From: Luzula sylvatica
Taxonomy: Eukaryota; Streptophyta; Magnoliopsida; Poales; Juncaceae
Direction of reading: 5' to 3'
Assembly (NCBI GenBank): GCA_946800325.1
Contig: CAMPEJ010000007.1
Span: 124,001 to 188,000 of the forward strand
DNA: 64,000 nt
Of this stretch, positions 49,261 through 64,000 are shown piece after piece (position 1 is the first letter of the stretch; every line of letters begins with the position of its first letter). Below the pieces are notes generated by a model that was not told where the DNA came from, made no database searches, and saw nothing but the letters and a program-made list of their open reading frames with translations. A program made the translations under genes and the position numbers.

Positions 49261-52200
49261 GAGAAAGTTTGATTTTCGATTCAAAACAATCTGTTTATGC
49301 TTTGGGGAGTTCAAATAACGTATTTTGAGATCATTTGAATCGTATCTTTTACTACATAACATTTCACCAAAATTTACAAACACTAAGAAAGTTTGTTTTT
49401 CGATTCAAAACAATTTGTTTATGCTTTGGGGAGTTCAAATAACGAATTTTGAGATCATTCGAATCGTATCTTTTACCACATAACATTTCACCAAAATTTA
49501 CAAACACTAAGAAAGTTTGTTTTTCGATTCAAAACAATCTGTTTGTGCTTTGGGGAGTTCAAATAACGTATTTTGAGATCATTGGAATCGTATCTTTTAC
49601 TACATAACATTTCACCAAAATTTACAAACACTAAGAAAGTTTGTTTTTCGATTCAAAACAATCTGTTTATGCTTTGGGGAGTTCAAATAACTTATTTTGA
49701 GATCATTCGAATCGTATCTTTTACCACATAACATTTTACCAAAATTTACAAACACTAAGAAAGTTTGTTTTTCGATTCAAAACAATCTGTTTATGCTTTG
49801 GGGAGTTCAAATAACGTATTTTGAGATCATTTGAATCGTATCTTTTACTACATAACATTTCACCAAAATTTACAAACACTAAGAAAGTTTGTTTTTCGAT
49901 TCAAAACAATCTGTTTGTGCTTTGGGGAGGTCAAATAACAAATTTATAGATCATTCGAATCGTATCTTTTACCACATAACATTTCACCAAAATTTACAAA
50001 CACTAAGAAAGTTTAATTTTCGATTCAAAACAATCTGTTTATGCTTTGGGGAGTTCAAATAACGTATTTTAAGATTATTTGAATCGTATCTTTTACTACA
50101 TAACATTTCACCAAAATTTACAAACACTAAGAAAGTTTGTTTTTCGATTCAAAACAATTTGTTTATGCTTTGGGGAGTTCAAATAACATATTTGTAGATC
50201 GTTCGAATCGTATCTTTTACCACATAACATTTCACCAAAATTTACAAACACTGAGAAAGTTTGTTTTTCGATTCAAAACAATCTGTTTATGCTTTGGGGA
50301 GTTCAAATAACGTATTTTGAGATCATTTGAATCGTATCTTTTACCACATAACATTTCACCAAAATTTACAAACACTAAGAAAGTTTGTTTTTCGATTCAA
50401 AACAATTTGTTTATGCTTTGGGGAGTTCAAATAACGTATTTTTAGATCATTCGAATCGTATCTTTTACCACATAACATTTCACCCAAATTTACAAACACT
50501 AAGAAAGTTTGTTTTTCGATTCAAAACAGTCTGTTTATGCTTTGGGGAGTTCAAATAACGTATTTTGAGATCATTGGAATCGTATCTTTTCCTACATAAC
50601 ATTTCACAAAAATTTACAAACACTAAGAAAGTTTGTTTTTCGATTCAAAACAATCTGTTTATGCTTTGGGGAGTTCAAATAACGTATTTTGAGATCATTT
50701 GAATCGTATCTTTTACCACATAACATTTCACCAAAATTTACAAACACTAAGAAAGTTTGTTTTTCGATTCAATACAATTTGTTTATGCTTTGGGGAGTTC
50801 AAATAACGTATTTTGAGATCATTCGAATCGTATCTTTTACCACATAACATTTCACCAAAATTTACAAACGCTAAGAAAGTTTGTTTTTCGATTCAAAACA
50901 ATATGTTTATGCTTTGGGGAGTTCAAATAACGTATTTTGAGATCATTTGAATCGTATCTTTTACTACATAACATTTCACCAAAATTTACAAACGCTGAGA
51001 AAGTTTGTTTTTCGATTCAAAACAATCTGTTTATGCTTTGGGGAGTTCAAATAACGTATTTTGAGATCATTTGAATCGTATCTTTTACTACATAACATTT
51101 CCCCAAAATTTACAAACACTAAGAAAGTTTGTTTTTCGATTCAAAACAATCTGTTTGTGCTTTGGGGAGGTCAAATGACATATTTATAGATCATTCGAAT
51201 CGTATCTTTTACCACATAACATTTCACCAAAATTTACAAACACTAAGAAAGTTTGTTTTTCGATTCAAAACAATCTGTTTATGCTTTGGGGAGTTCAAAT
51301 AACGTATTTTGAGATCATTTGATTCGTATCTTTTACCACATAACATTTCACCAAAATTTACAAACCCTGAGAAAGTTTGATTTTCGATTTAAAACAATCT
51401 GTTTATGCTTTGGGGAGTTCAAATAACGTATTTTGAGATCATTTGAATCGTATCTTTTACCACATAACATTTTACCAAAATTTACAAACACTAAGAAAGT
51501 TTAATTTTCGATTCAAAACAATCTGTTTATGCTTTGGGGAGTTCAAATAACGTATTTTAAGATCATTTGAATCGTATCTTTTACTACATAACATTTCACC
51601 AAAATTTACAAACACTAAGAAAGTTTGTTTTTCGATTCAAAACAATTTGTTTATGCTTTGGGGAGTTCAAATAACATATTTGTTGATCGTTCGAATCGTA
51701 TCTTTTACCACATAACATTTCACCAAAATTTACAAACACTAAGAAAGTTTGTTTTTCGATTCAAAACAATCTGTTTATGCTTTGGGGAGTTCAAATAACG
51801 TATTTTGAGATCATTTGAATCGTATCTTTTACCACATAACATTTCACCAAAATTTACAAACACTAAGAAAGTTTGTTTTTCGATTCAAAACAATTTGTTT
51901 ATGCTTTGGGGAGTTCAAATAACGTATTTTTAGATCATTCGAATAGTATCTTTTACCACATAACATTTCACCAAAATTTACAAACACTAAGAAAGTTTGT
52001 TTTTCGATTCAAAACAGTCTGTTTATGCTTTGGGGAGTTCAAATAACGTATTTTGAGATCATTTGAATCGTATCTTTTACTACATAACATTTCACCAAAA
52101 TTTACAAACTCTAAGAAAGTTTGTTTTTCGATTCAAAACAATCTGTTTATGCGTTGGGGAGTTCAAATAACGTATTTTGAGATCATTTGAATCGTATCTT

Positions 52201-54836
52201 TTACCACATAACATTTCACCAAAATTTACAAACACTAAGAAAGTTTGTTTTTCGATTCAAAACAATTTGTTTATGCTTTGGGGAGTTCAAATAACGTATT
52301 TTGAGATCATTCGAATCGTATCTTTTACCACATAACATTTCACCAAAATTTACAAACGCTAAAAAGTTTGTTTTTCGATTCAAAACAATATGTTTATGCT
52401 TTGGGGAGTTCAAATAACGTATTTTGAGATCATTGGAATCGTATCTTTTACTACATAACATTTCACCAAAATTTACAAACACTAAGAAAGTTTGTTTTTC
52501 GATTCAAAACAATCTGTTTCTGCTTTGGGGAGTTCAAATAACGTATTTTGAGATCATTCGAATCGTATCTTTTACCACATAACATTTTACCAAAATTTAC
52601 AAACACTGAGAAAGTTTGTTTTTCGATTCAAAACAATCTGTTTATGCTTTGGGGAGTTCAAATAACGTATTTTGAGATCATTTGAATCGTATCTTTTACC
52701 ACATAACATTTCACCAAAATTTACAAACACTGAGAAAGTTTGATTTTCGATTCAAAACAATCTGTTTATGCTTTGGGGAGTTCAAATAACGTATTTTGAG
52801 ATCATTTGAATCGTATCTTTTACTACATAACATTTCACCAAAATTTACAAACACAAAGAAAGTTTGTTTTTCGATTCAAAACAATTTGTTTATGCTTTGG
52901 GGAGTTCAAATAACGTATTTTGAGATCATTCGAATCGTATCTTTTACCACATAACATTTCACCAAAATTTACAAACACTAAGAAAGTTTTTTTTCGATTC
53001 AAAACAATCTGTTTGTGCTTTGGGGAGTTCAAATAACGTATTTTGAGATCATTGGAATCGTATCTTTTACTACATAACATTTCACCAAAATTTACAAACA
53101 CTAAGAAAGTTTGTTTTTCGATTCAAAACAATCTGTTTGTGCTTTGGGGAGGTCAAATAACGTATTTTGAGATCATTCGAATCGTATCTTTTACTACATA
53201 ACATTTCACCAAAATTTACAAACACTGAGAAAGTTTGTTTTTCGATTCAAAACAATCTGTTTATGCTTTGGGGATCTCAAATAACATATTTTGAGATCAT
53301 TGGAATCGTATCTTTTACTACATAACATTTCACCAAAATTTACAAACACTAAGAAAGTTTGTTTTTCGATTCAAAACAATCTGTTTATGCTTTGGGGAGT
53401 TCAAATAACTTATTTTGAGATCATTGGAATCGTATCTTTTACCACATAACATTTCACAAAAATTTACAAACACTAAGAAAGTTTGTTTTTCGATTCAAAA
53501 CAATCTGTTTATGCTTTGGGGAGTTCAAATAACGTATTTTGAGATCATTTGAATCGTATCTTTTACCACATAACATTTCACCAAAATTTACAAACACTGA
53601 GAAAGTTTGATTTTCGATTCAAAACAATCTGTTTATGCTTTGGGGAGTTCAAATAACGTATTTTGAGATCATTTGAATCGTATCTTTTACCACATAACAT
53701 TTCACCAAAATTTACAAACGCTAAGAAAGTTTGTTTTTCGATTCAAAACAATATGTTTATGCTTTGGGGAGTTCAAATAACGTATTTTGAGATCATTTGA
53801 ATCGTATCTTTTACTACATAACATTTCACCAAAATTTACAAACGCTGAGAAAGTTTGTTTTTCGATTCAAAACAATCTGTTTATGCTTTGGGGAGTTCAA
53901 ATAACGTATTTTGAGATCATTGGAATCGTATCTTTTACCACATAACATTTCACCAAAATTTACAAACACTGAGAAAGTTTGATTTTCGATTCAAAACAAT
54001 CTGTTTATGCTTTGGGGAGTTCAAATAACGTATTTTGAGATCATTCGAATCGTATCTTTTACTACATAACATTTCACCAAAATTTACAAACACTGAGAAA
54101 GTTTGTTTTTCGATTCAAAACAATCTGTTTATGCTTTGGGGAGTTCAAATAACGTATTTTGAGATCATTCGAATCGTATCTTTTACTACATAACATTTCA
54201 CCAAAATTTACAAACACTAAGAAAGTTTGTTTTTCGATTCAAAACAATTTGTTTATGCTTTGGGGAGTTCAAATAACGTATTTTGAGATCATTTGAATCG
54301 TATCTTTTACCACATACCATTTCACCAAAATTTACAAACACTAAGAAAGTTTGTTTTTCGATTCAAAACAATATGTTTATGCTTTGGGGAGTTCAAATAA
54401 CGTATTTTGAGATCATTTGAATCGTATCTTTTACCACATAACATTTCACAAAAATTTACAAACACTAAGAAAGTTTAATTTTCGATTCAAAACAATCTGT
54501 TTATGCCTTGGGGAGTTCAAATAACGTATTTTGAGATCATTGGAATCGTATCTTTTACCACATAACATTTCACCAAAATTTACAAACACTGAGAAAGTTT
54601 GATTTTCGATTCAAAACAATCTGTTTATGCTTTGGGGAGTTCAAATAACGTATTTTGAGATCATTCGAATCGTATCTTTTACTACATAACATTTCACCAA
54701 AATTTACAAACACTGAGAAAGTTTGATTTTCGATTCAAAACAATCTGTTTATGCTTTGGGGAGTTCAAATAACGTATTTTGAGATCATTCGAATCGTATC
54801 TTTTACTACATAACATTTCACCAAAATTTACAAACA

Positions 54837-57800
54837 CTGAGAAAGTTTGTTTTTCGATTCAAAACAATTTGTTTATGCTTTGGGGAGTTCAAATAACGTA
54901 TTTTGAGATCATTCGAATCGTATCTTTTACCACATAACATTTCACCAAAATTTACAAACACTAAGAAAGTTTGTTTTTCGATTCAAAACAATCTGTTTAT
55001 GCTTTGGGGATCTCAAATAACATATTTTGAGATCATTGGAATCGTATCTTTTACTACATAACTTTTCACCAAAATTTACAAACACTAAGAAAGTTTGTTT
55101 TTCGATTCAAAACAATCTGTTTATGCTTTGGGGAGTTCAAATAACTTATTTTGAGATCATTGGAATCGTATCTTTTACCACATAACATTTCACAAAAATT
55201 TACAAACACTAAGAAAGTTTGTTTTTCGATTCAAAACAATCTGTTTATGCTTTGGTGAGTTCAAATAACTTATTTTGAGATCATTTGAATCGTATCTTTT
55301 ACCACATAAAATTTCACCAAACTTTACAAGCACTAAGAAAGTTTGTTTTTCGATTCAAAACAATCTGTTTATGCTTTGGGGAGTTCAAATAACGTATTTT
55401 GAGATCATTTGAATCGTATCTTTTAATACATAACATTTTACCAAAATTTACAAACACTAAGAAAGTTTGTTTTTCGATTCAAAACAATCTGTTTATGCTT
55501 TGGGGAGTTCAAATAACGTATTTTGAGATCATTTGAATCGTATCTTTTACCACATAACATTTCACCAAAATTTACAAACACTGAGAAAGTTTGATTTTCG
55601 ATTCAATACAATCTGTTTATGCTTTGGGGAGTTCAAATAACGTATTTTGAGATCATTTGAATCGTATCTTTTACTACATAACATTTCACCAAAATTTACA
55701 AACGCTAAGAAAGTTTGTTTTTCGATTCAAAACAATATGTTTATGCTTTGGGGAGTTCAAATAACGTATTTTGAGATCATTCGAATCGTATCTTTTACTA
55801 CATAACATTTCACCAAAATTTACAAACGCTGAGAAAGTTTGTTTTTCGATTCAAAACAATCTGTTTGTGCTTTGGGGAGTTCAAATAACGTATTTTGAGA
55901 TCATTGGAATCGTATCTTTTACTACATAACATTTCACCAAAATTTACAAACACTAAGAAAGTTTGTTTTTCGATTCAAAACAATCTGTTTCTGCTTTGGG
56001 GAGTTCAAATAACGTATTTTGAGATCATTCGAATCGTATCTTTTACCACATAACATTTCACCAAAATTTACAAACACTAAGAAAGTTTTTTTTCGATTCA
56101 AAACAATCTGTTTGTGCTTTGGGGAGTTCAAATAACGTATTTTGAGATCATTGGAATCGTATCTTTTACTACATAACATTTCACCAAAATTTACAAACAC
56201 TAAGAAAGTTTGTTTTTCGATTCAAAACAATCTGTTTCTGCTTTGGGGAGTTCAAATAACGTATTTTGAGATCATTCGAATCGTATCTTTTACCACATAA
56301 CATTTTACCAAAATTTACAAACACTGAGAAAGTTTGTTTTTCGATTCAAAACAATCTGTTTATGCTTTGGGGAGTTCAAATAACGTATTTTGAGATCATT
56401 TGAATCGTATCTTTTACCACATAACATTTCACCAAAATTTACAAACACTGAGAAAGTTTGATTTTCGATTCAAAACAATCTGTTTATGCTTTGGGGAGTT
56501 CAAATAACGTATTTTGAGATCATTTGAATCGTATCTTTTACTACATAACATTTCACCAAAATTTACAAACACAAAGAAAGTTTGTTTTTCGATTCAAAAC
56601 AATTTGTTTATGCTTTGGGGAGTTCAAATAACGTATTTTGAGATCATTCGAATCGTATCTTTTACCACATAACATTTCACCAAAATTTACAAACACTAAG
56701 AAAGTTTTTTTTCGATTCAAAACAATCTGTTTGTGCTTTGGGGAGTTCAAATAACGTATTTTGAGATCATTGGAATCGTATCTTTTACTACATAACATTT
56801 CACCAAAATTTACAAACACTAAGAAAGTTTGTTTTTCGATTCAAAACAATGTGTTTCTGCTTTGGGGAGTTCAAATAACGTATTTTGAGATCATTCGAAT
56901 CGTATCTTTTACCACATAACATTTTACCAAAATTTACAAACACTAAGAAAGTTTGTTTTTCGATTCAAAACAATCTGTTTATGCTTTGGGGAGTTCAAAT
57001 AACGTATTTTGAGATCATTTGAATCGTATCTTTTACTACATAACATTTCACCAAAATTTACAAACACTAAGAAAGTTTGTTTTTCGATTCAAAACAATCT
57101 GTTTGTGCTTTGGGGAGGTCAAATAACGTATTTTGAGATCATTCGAATCGTATCTTTTACTACATAACATTTCACCAAAATTTACAAACACTGAGAAAGT
57201 TTGTTTTTCGATTCAAAACAATTTGTTTATGCTTTGGGGAGTTCAAATAACGTATTTTGAGATCATTCGAATCGTATCTTTTACCACATAACATTTCACC
57301 AAAATTTACAAACACTAAGAAAGTTTGTTTTTCGATTCAAAACAATCTGTTTATGCTTTGGGGATCTCAAATAACATATTTTGAGATCATTGGAATCGTA
57401 TCTTTTACTACATAACTTTTCACCAAAATTTACAAACACTAAGAAAGTTTGTTTTTCGATTCAAAACAATATGTTTATGCTTTGGGGAGTTCAAATAACT
57501 TATTTTGAGATCATTGGAATCGTATCTTTTACCACATAACATTTCACAAAAATTTACAAACACTAAGAAAGTTTGTTTTTCGATTCAAAACAATCTGTTT
57601 ATGCTTTGGTGAGTTCAAATAACTTATTTTGAGATCATTTGAATCGTATCTTTTACCACATAAAATTTCACCAAACTTTACAAGCACTAAGAAAGTTTGT
57701 TTTTCGATTCAAAACAATCTGTTTATGCTTTGGGGAGTTCAAATAACGTATTTTGAGATCATTTGAATCGTATCTTTTAATACATAACATTTCACCAAAA

Positions 57801-59100
57801 TTTACAAACACTAAGAAAGTTTGTTTTTCGATTCAAAACAATCTGTTTATGCTTTGGGGAGTTCAAATAACGTATTTTGAGATCATTTGAATCGTATCTT
57901 TTACCACATAACATTTCACCAAAATTTACAAACACTGAGAAAGTTTGATTTTCGATTCAAAACAATCTGTTTATGCTTTGGGGAGTTCAAATAACGTATT
58001 TTGAGATCATTTGAATCGTATCTTTTACTACATAACATTTCACCAAAATTTACAAACGCTAAGAAAGTTTGTTTTTCGATTCAAAACAATATGTTTATGC
58101 TTTGGGGAGTTCAAATAACGTATTTTGAGATCATTCGAATCGTATCTTTTACTACATAACATTTCACCAAAATTTACAAACGCTGAGAAAGTTTGTTTTT
58201 CGATTCAAAACAATCTGTTTGTGCTTTGGGGAGTTCAAATAACGTATTTTGAGATCATTGGAATCGTATCTTTTACTACATAACATTTCACCAAAATTTA
58301 CAAACACTAAGAAAGTTTGTTTTTCGATTCAAAACAATCTGTTTCTGCTTTGGGGAGTTCAAATAACGTATTTTGAGATCATTCGAATCGTATCTTTTAC
58401 CACATAACATTTTACCAAAATTTACAAACACTGAGAAAGTTTGTTTTTCGATTCAAAACAATCTGTTTATCCTTTGGGGAGTTCAAATAACGTATTTTGA
58501 GATCATTTGAATCGTATCTTTTACCACATAACATTTCACCAAAATTTACAAACACTGAGAAAGTTTGATTTTCGATTCAAAACAATCTGTTTATGCTTTG
58601 GGGAGTTCAAATAACGTATTTTGAGATCATTTGAATCGTATCTTTTACTACATAACATTTCACCAAAATTTACAAACACAAAGAAAGTTTGTTTTTCGAT
58701 TCAAAACAATTTGTTTATGCTTTGGGGAGTTGAAATAACGTATTTTGAGATCATTCGAATCGTATCTTTTACCACATAACATTTCACCAAAATTTACAAA
58801 CACTAAGAAAGTTTTTTTTCGATTCAAAACAATCTGTTTGTGCTTTGGGGAGTTCAAATAACGTATTTTGTGATCATTGGAATCGTATCTTTTACTACAT
58901 AACATTTCACCAAAATTTACAAACACTAAGAAAGTTTGTTTTTCGATTCAAAACAATTTGTTTCTGCTTTGGGGAGTTCAAATAACGTATTTTGAGATCA
59001 TTCGAATCGTATCTTTTACCACATAACATTTTACCAAAATTTACAAACACTAAGAAAGTTTGTTTTTCGATTCAAAACAATTTGTTTCTGCTTTGGGGAC
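54837..59100 (+). repeat. Tandem 2,354-bp HOR (19 monomers), two copies
   Basis: Copy 1 is about 54837-57190 and copy 2 starts at 57191. CTGAGAAAG followed by AATTTG is at 54837 and 57191, and ACTACATAACTTTTCACC at about 55052 and 57406, both 2,354 bp apart (19 x 124 minus two 1-bp T-run deletions). Copy 2 lacks two monomers present in copy 1 near 55934-56180, which reduces the later offset to 2,107 bp. Confidence 0.7.
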
Positions 59101-62100
59101 TTCAAATAACGTATTTTGAGATCATTTGAATCGTATCTTTTACTACATAACATTTCACCAAAATTTACAAACACTAAGAAAGTTTGTTTTTCGATTCAAA
59201 ACAATCTGTTTGTGCTTTGGGGAGGTCAAATAACAAATTTATAGATCATTCGAATCGTATCTTTTACCACATAACATTTCACCAAAATTTACAAACACTA
59301 AGAAAGTTTGTTTTTCGATTCAAAACAATCTGTTTATGCTTTGGGGAGTTCAAATAACGTATTTTGAGATCATTTGATTCGTATCTTTTACCACATAACA
59401 TTTCACCAAAATTTACAAACACCAAGAAAGTTTGTTTTTCGATTCAAAACAATCTGTTTATGCATTGGGGAGTTCAAATAACGTATTTTGAGATCATTTG
59501 AATCGTATCTTTTACCACATAACATTTCACCAAAATTTACAAACACTGAGAAAGTTTGATTTTCGATTCAAAACAATCTGTTTATGCTTTGAGGAGTTCA
59601 AATTACATATTTTTAGATCATTCGAATCGTATCTTTTACCACATAACATTTCACCAAAATTTACAAACACTAAGAAAGTTTGTTTTTCGATTCAAAACAA
59701 TCTGTTTATGCTTTGGGGAGTTCAAATAACGTATTTTGAGATGATTTGAATCGTATCTTTTACTACATAACATTTCCCCAAAATTTACAAACACTAAGAA
59801 AGTTTGTTTTTCGATTCAAAACAATCTGTTTGTGCTTTGGGGAGGTCAAATGACATATTTATAGATCATTCGAATCGTATCTTTTACCACATAACATTTC
59901 ACCAAAATTTACAAACACTAAGAAAGTTTGTTTTTCGATTCAAAACAATCTGTTTATGCTTTGGGGAGTTCAAATAACGTATTTTGAGATCATTTGATTC
60001 GTATCTTTTACCACATAACATTTCACCAAAATTTACAAACACTGAGAAAGTTTGATTTTCGATTCAAAACAATCTGTTTATGCTTTGGGGAGTTCAAATA
60101 ACGTATTTTGAGATCATTTGAATCGTATCTTTTACCACATAACATTTTACCAAAATTTACAAACACTAAGAAAGTTTAATTTTCGATTCAAAACAATCTG
60201 TTTATGCATTGGGGAGTTCAAATAACGTATTTTAAGATCATTTGAATCGTATCTTTTACTACATAACATTTCACCAAAATTTACAAACACTAAGAAAGTT
60301 TGTTTTTCGATTCAAAACAATTTGTTTATGCTTTGGGGAGTTCAAATAACATATTTGTAGATCGTTCGAATCGTATCTTTTACCACATAACATTTCACCA
60401 AAATTTACAAACACTAAGAAAGTTTGTTTTTCGATTCAAAACAATCTGTTTATGCTTTGGGGAGTTCAAATAACGTATTTTGAGATCATTTGAATCGTAT
60501 CTTTTACCACATAACATTTCACCAAAATTTACAAACACTAAGAAATTTTGTTTTTCGATTCAAAACAATTTGTTTATGCTTTGGGGAGTTCAAATAACGT
60601 ATTTTTAGATCATTCGAATCGTATCTTTTACCACATAACATTTCACCAAAATTTACAAACACTAAGAAAGTTTGTTTTTCGATTCAAAACAATCTGTTTA
60701 TGCTTTGGGGAGTTCAAATAACGTATTTTGAGATCATTTGAATCGTATCTTTTACTACATAACATTTCACCAAAATTTACAAACACTAAGAAAGTTTGTT
60801 TTTCGATTCAAAACAATCTGTTTATGCTTTGGGGAGTTCAAATAACGTATTTTGAGATCATTCGAATCGTATCTTTTACTACATAACATTTCACCAAAAT
60901 TTACAAACACTGAGAAAGTTTTTTTTTCGATTCAAAACAATCTGTTTATGCTTTGGGGAGTTCAAATAACGTATTTTGAGATCATTCGAATCGTATCTTT
61001 TACTACATAACATTTCACCAAAATTTACAAACACTAAGAAAGTTTGTTTTTCGATTCAAAACAATTTGTTTATGCTTTGGGGAGTTCAAATAACGTATTT
61101 TGAGATCATTTGAATCGTATCTTTTACCACATAACATTTCACCAAAATTTACAAACACTAAGAAAGTTTGTTTTTCGATTCAAAACAATCTGTTTATGCT
61201 TTGGGGAGTTCAAATAACGTATTTTGAGATCATTTGAATCGTATCTTTTACCACATAACATTTCACCAAAATTTACAAACACTAAGAAAGTTTGTTTTTC
61301 GATTCAAAACAATCTGTTTATGCTTTGGGGAGTTCAAATAACGTATTTTGAGATCATTCGAATCGTATCTTTTACCACATAACATTTCACAAAAATTTAC
61401 AAACACTAAGAAAGTTTAATTTTCGATTCAAAACAATCTGTTTATGCCTTGGGGAGTTCAAATAACGTATTTTGAGATCATTCGAATCGTATCTTTTACC
61501 ACATAACATTTCACCAAAATTTACAAACACTAAGAAAGTTTGTTTTTCGATTCAAAACAATCTGTTTATGCTTTGGGGAGTTCAAATAACGTATTTTGAG
61601 ATCATTTGATTCGTATCTTTTACCACATAACATTTCACCAAAATTTACAAACACTGAGAAAGTTTGTTTTTCGATTCAAAACAATCTGTTTATGCTTTGG
61701 GGAGTTCAAATAACGTATTTTGAGATCATTCGAATCGTATCTTTTACCACATAATATTTCACAAAAATTTACAAACACTAAGAAAGTTTAATTTTCGATT
61801 CAAAACAATCTGTTTATGCCTTGGGGAGTTCAAATAACGTATTTTGAGATCATTTGAATCGTATCTTTTACCACATAACATTTCACCAAAATTTACAAAC
61901 ACTGAGAAAGTTTGATTTTCGATTCAAAACAATCTGTTTATGCTTTGGGGAGTTCAAATAACGTATTTTGAGATCATTCGAATCGTATCTTTTACTACAT
62001 AACATTTCACCAAAATTTACAAACACTGAGAAAATTTGTTTTTCGATTCAAAACAATTTGTTTATGCTTTGGGGAGTTCAAATAACGTATTTTGAGATCA

Positions 62101-64000
62101 TTCGAATCGTATCTTTTACCACATAACATTTCACCAAAATTTACAAACACTAAGAAAGTTTGTTTTTCGATTCAAAACAATTTGTTTATGCTTTGGGGAG
62201 TTCAAATAACGTATTTTGAGATCATTCGAATCGTATCTTTTACCACATAACATTTCACCAAAATTTACAAACGCTAAGAAAGTTTGTTTTTCGATTCAAA
62301 ACAATATGTTTATGCTTTGGGGAGTTCAAATAACGTATTTTGAGATGATTTGAATCGTATCTTTTACTACATAACATTTCACCAAAATTTACAAACGCTG
62401 AGAAAGTTTGTTTTTCGATTCAAAACAATCTGTTTATGCTTTTGGGAGTTCAAATAACGTATTTTGAGATCATTGGAATCGTATCTTTTACCACATAACA
62501 TTTCACCAAAATTTACAAACACTGAGAAAGTTTGATTTTCGATTCAAAACAATCTGTTTATGCTTTGGGGAGTTCAAATAACGTATTTTGAGATCATTCG
62601 AATCGTATCTTTTACCACATAACATTTCACCAAAATTTACAAACACTAAGAAAGTTTGTTTTTCGATTCAAAACAATCTGTTTATGCTTTGGGGATCTCA
62701 AATAACATATTTTGAGATCATTGGAATCGTATATTTTACTACATAACATTTCACCAAAATTTACAAACACTAAGAAAGTTTGTTTTTCGATTCAAAACAA
62801 TCTGTTTATGCTTTGGGGAGTTCAAATAACTTATTTTGAGATCATTGGAATCGTATCTTTTACCACATAACATTTCACAAAAATTTACAAACACTAAGAA
62901 AGTTTGTTTTTCGATTCAAAACAATCTGTTTATGCTTTGGTGAGTTCAAATAACTTATTTTGAGATCATTTGAATCGTATCTTTTACCACATAACATTTC
63001 ACCAAAATTTACAAACGCTAAGAAAGTTTGTTTTTCGATTCAAAACAATATGTTTATGCTTTGGGGAGTTCAAATAACGTATTTTGAGATGATTTGAATC
63101 GTATCTTTTACTACATAACATTTCACCAAAATTTACAAACGCTGAGAAAGTTTGTTTTTCGATTCAAAACAATCTGTTTATGCTTTGGGGAGTTCAAATA
63201 ACGTATTTTGAGATCATTCGAATCGTATCTTTTACCAAATAACATTTCACCAAAATTTACAAACACTAAGAAAGTTTGTTTTTCGATTCAAAACAATCTG
63301 TTTGTGCTTTGGGGAGTTCAAATAACGTATTTTGAGATCATTGGAATCGTATCTTTTACTACATAACATTTCACCAAAATTTACAAACACTAAGAAAGTT
63401 TGTTTTTCGATTCAAAACAATCTGTTTATGCTTTGGGGAGTTCAAATAACTTATTTTGAGATCATTTGAATCGTATCTTTTACCACATAACATTTCACAA
63501 AAATTTACAAACACTGAGAAAGTTTGATTTTCGATTCAAAACAATCTGTTTATGCATTGGGGAGTTCAAATTACATATTTTTAGATCATTCGAATCGTAT
63601 CTTTTACCACATAACATTTCACCAAAATTTACAAACACTAAGAAAGTTTGTTTTTCGATTCAAAACAATCTGTTTATGCTTTGGGGAGTTCAAATAACGT
63701 ATTTTGAGATCATTTGAATCGTATCTTTTACTACATAACATTTCACCAAAATTTACAAACACTAACTAAGTTTGTTTTTCGATTCAAAACAATCTGTTTG
63801 TGCTTTGGGGAGGTCAAATAACATATTTATAGATCATTCGAATCGTATCTTTTACCACATAACATTTCACCAAAATTTACAAACACTAAGAAAGTTTGTT
63901 TTTCGATTCAAAACAATCTGTTTATGCTTTGGGGAGTTCAAATAACGTATTTTGAGATCATTTGATTCGTATCTTTTACCACATAACATTTCACCAAAAT

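Larger units (their letters stand above)
11482..64000 (+). repeat. 124-bp tandem satellite array, right block
   Basis: About 423 head-to-tail monomers in the same orientation as the left block, running off the window end in mid-monomer. No further mobile element, gene or inversion was seen. Variant monomers group by region. TTCCAGATA and CTGTGAAAG forms occur mainly before about 34 kb. CTGAGAAAG with TTTGATTTT, TTTAATTTT, TCGAATC or TGGAATC, and GGGGAGGTCAAAT forms dominate afterwards. Length variants include the 4-bp deletion AAACAGAAAG (15733, 20890, 25147), a 2-bp insertion near 32707, a 1-bp deletion in the T-run (52988, 56096, 56707, 58814) and a shortened GCTAAAAAG near 52368. ORFs of 80-110 codons in this block are repeat-derived and not called. 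Confidence 0.97.

Overview
This window looks like nuclear heterochromatin from a flowering plant, probably centromeric or pericentromeric. About 91% of it is one AT-rich tandem satellite with a 124-bp monomer. The monomer runs head to tail in a single orientation on both sides of one inserted LTR retrotransposon. I see no bacterial-type operons, tRNA or rRNA genes, CRISPR arrays, or host protein-coding genes. The species cannot be named from the sequence.

Layout: (1) 1-5991 is satellite, about 48 monomers. (2) 5992-11481 is a complete 5,490-bp LTR retrotransposon. It has TG...CA LTRs of 1,356 and 1,357 bp, a TATCT target-site duplication, a primer-binding site resembling the complement of plant tRNA-Asp, one intact 388-codon ORF with a long coiled coil, a 1.45-kb noncoding 3' region and a polypurine tract. 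It has no recognisable protease, reverse transcriptase, RNase H or integrase, so it is non-autonomous. By eye its LTRs differ by one substitution and one 1-bp indel, so the insertion is recent. (3) 11482-64000 is satellite again, about 423 monomers, resuming at exactly the monomer position where the left array stops.

The satellite is organised in higher-order repeats (HORs) that can be followed with diagnostic variant monomers. I measured periods of about 4.2-4.5 kb (34-36 monomers), 2,104 bp (17), 1,992 bp (16), 1,860 bp (15), 1,364 bp (11), 2,480 bp (20), 1,116 bp (9) and 2,354 bp (19). Variant families differ between the left part (1 to about 34 kb) and the right part (about 34-64 kb), and one scrambled junction lies at about 42.03-42.12 kb. 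The many 80-110 codon ORFs in the array are by-products of the repeat and not genes.

The most interesting part is the retrotransposon. It combines a heat-shock-element-like cluster in its LTR leader, an unfamiliar coiled-coil protein as its only product, two hairpins directly after the stop codon, two polypurine-tract modules about 1.3 kb apart, and a pseudoknot-capable inverted-repeat pair. It presumably moves using proteins from an autonomous partner that is not in this window.
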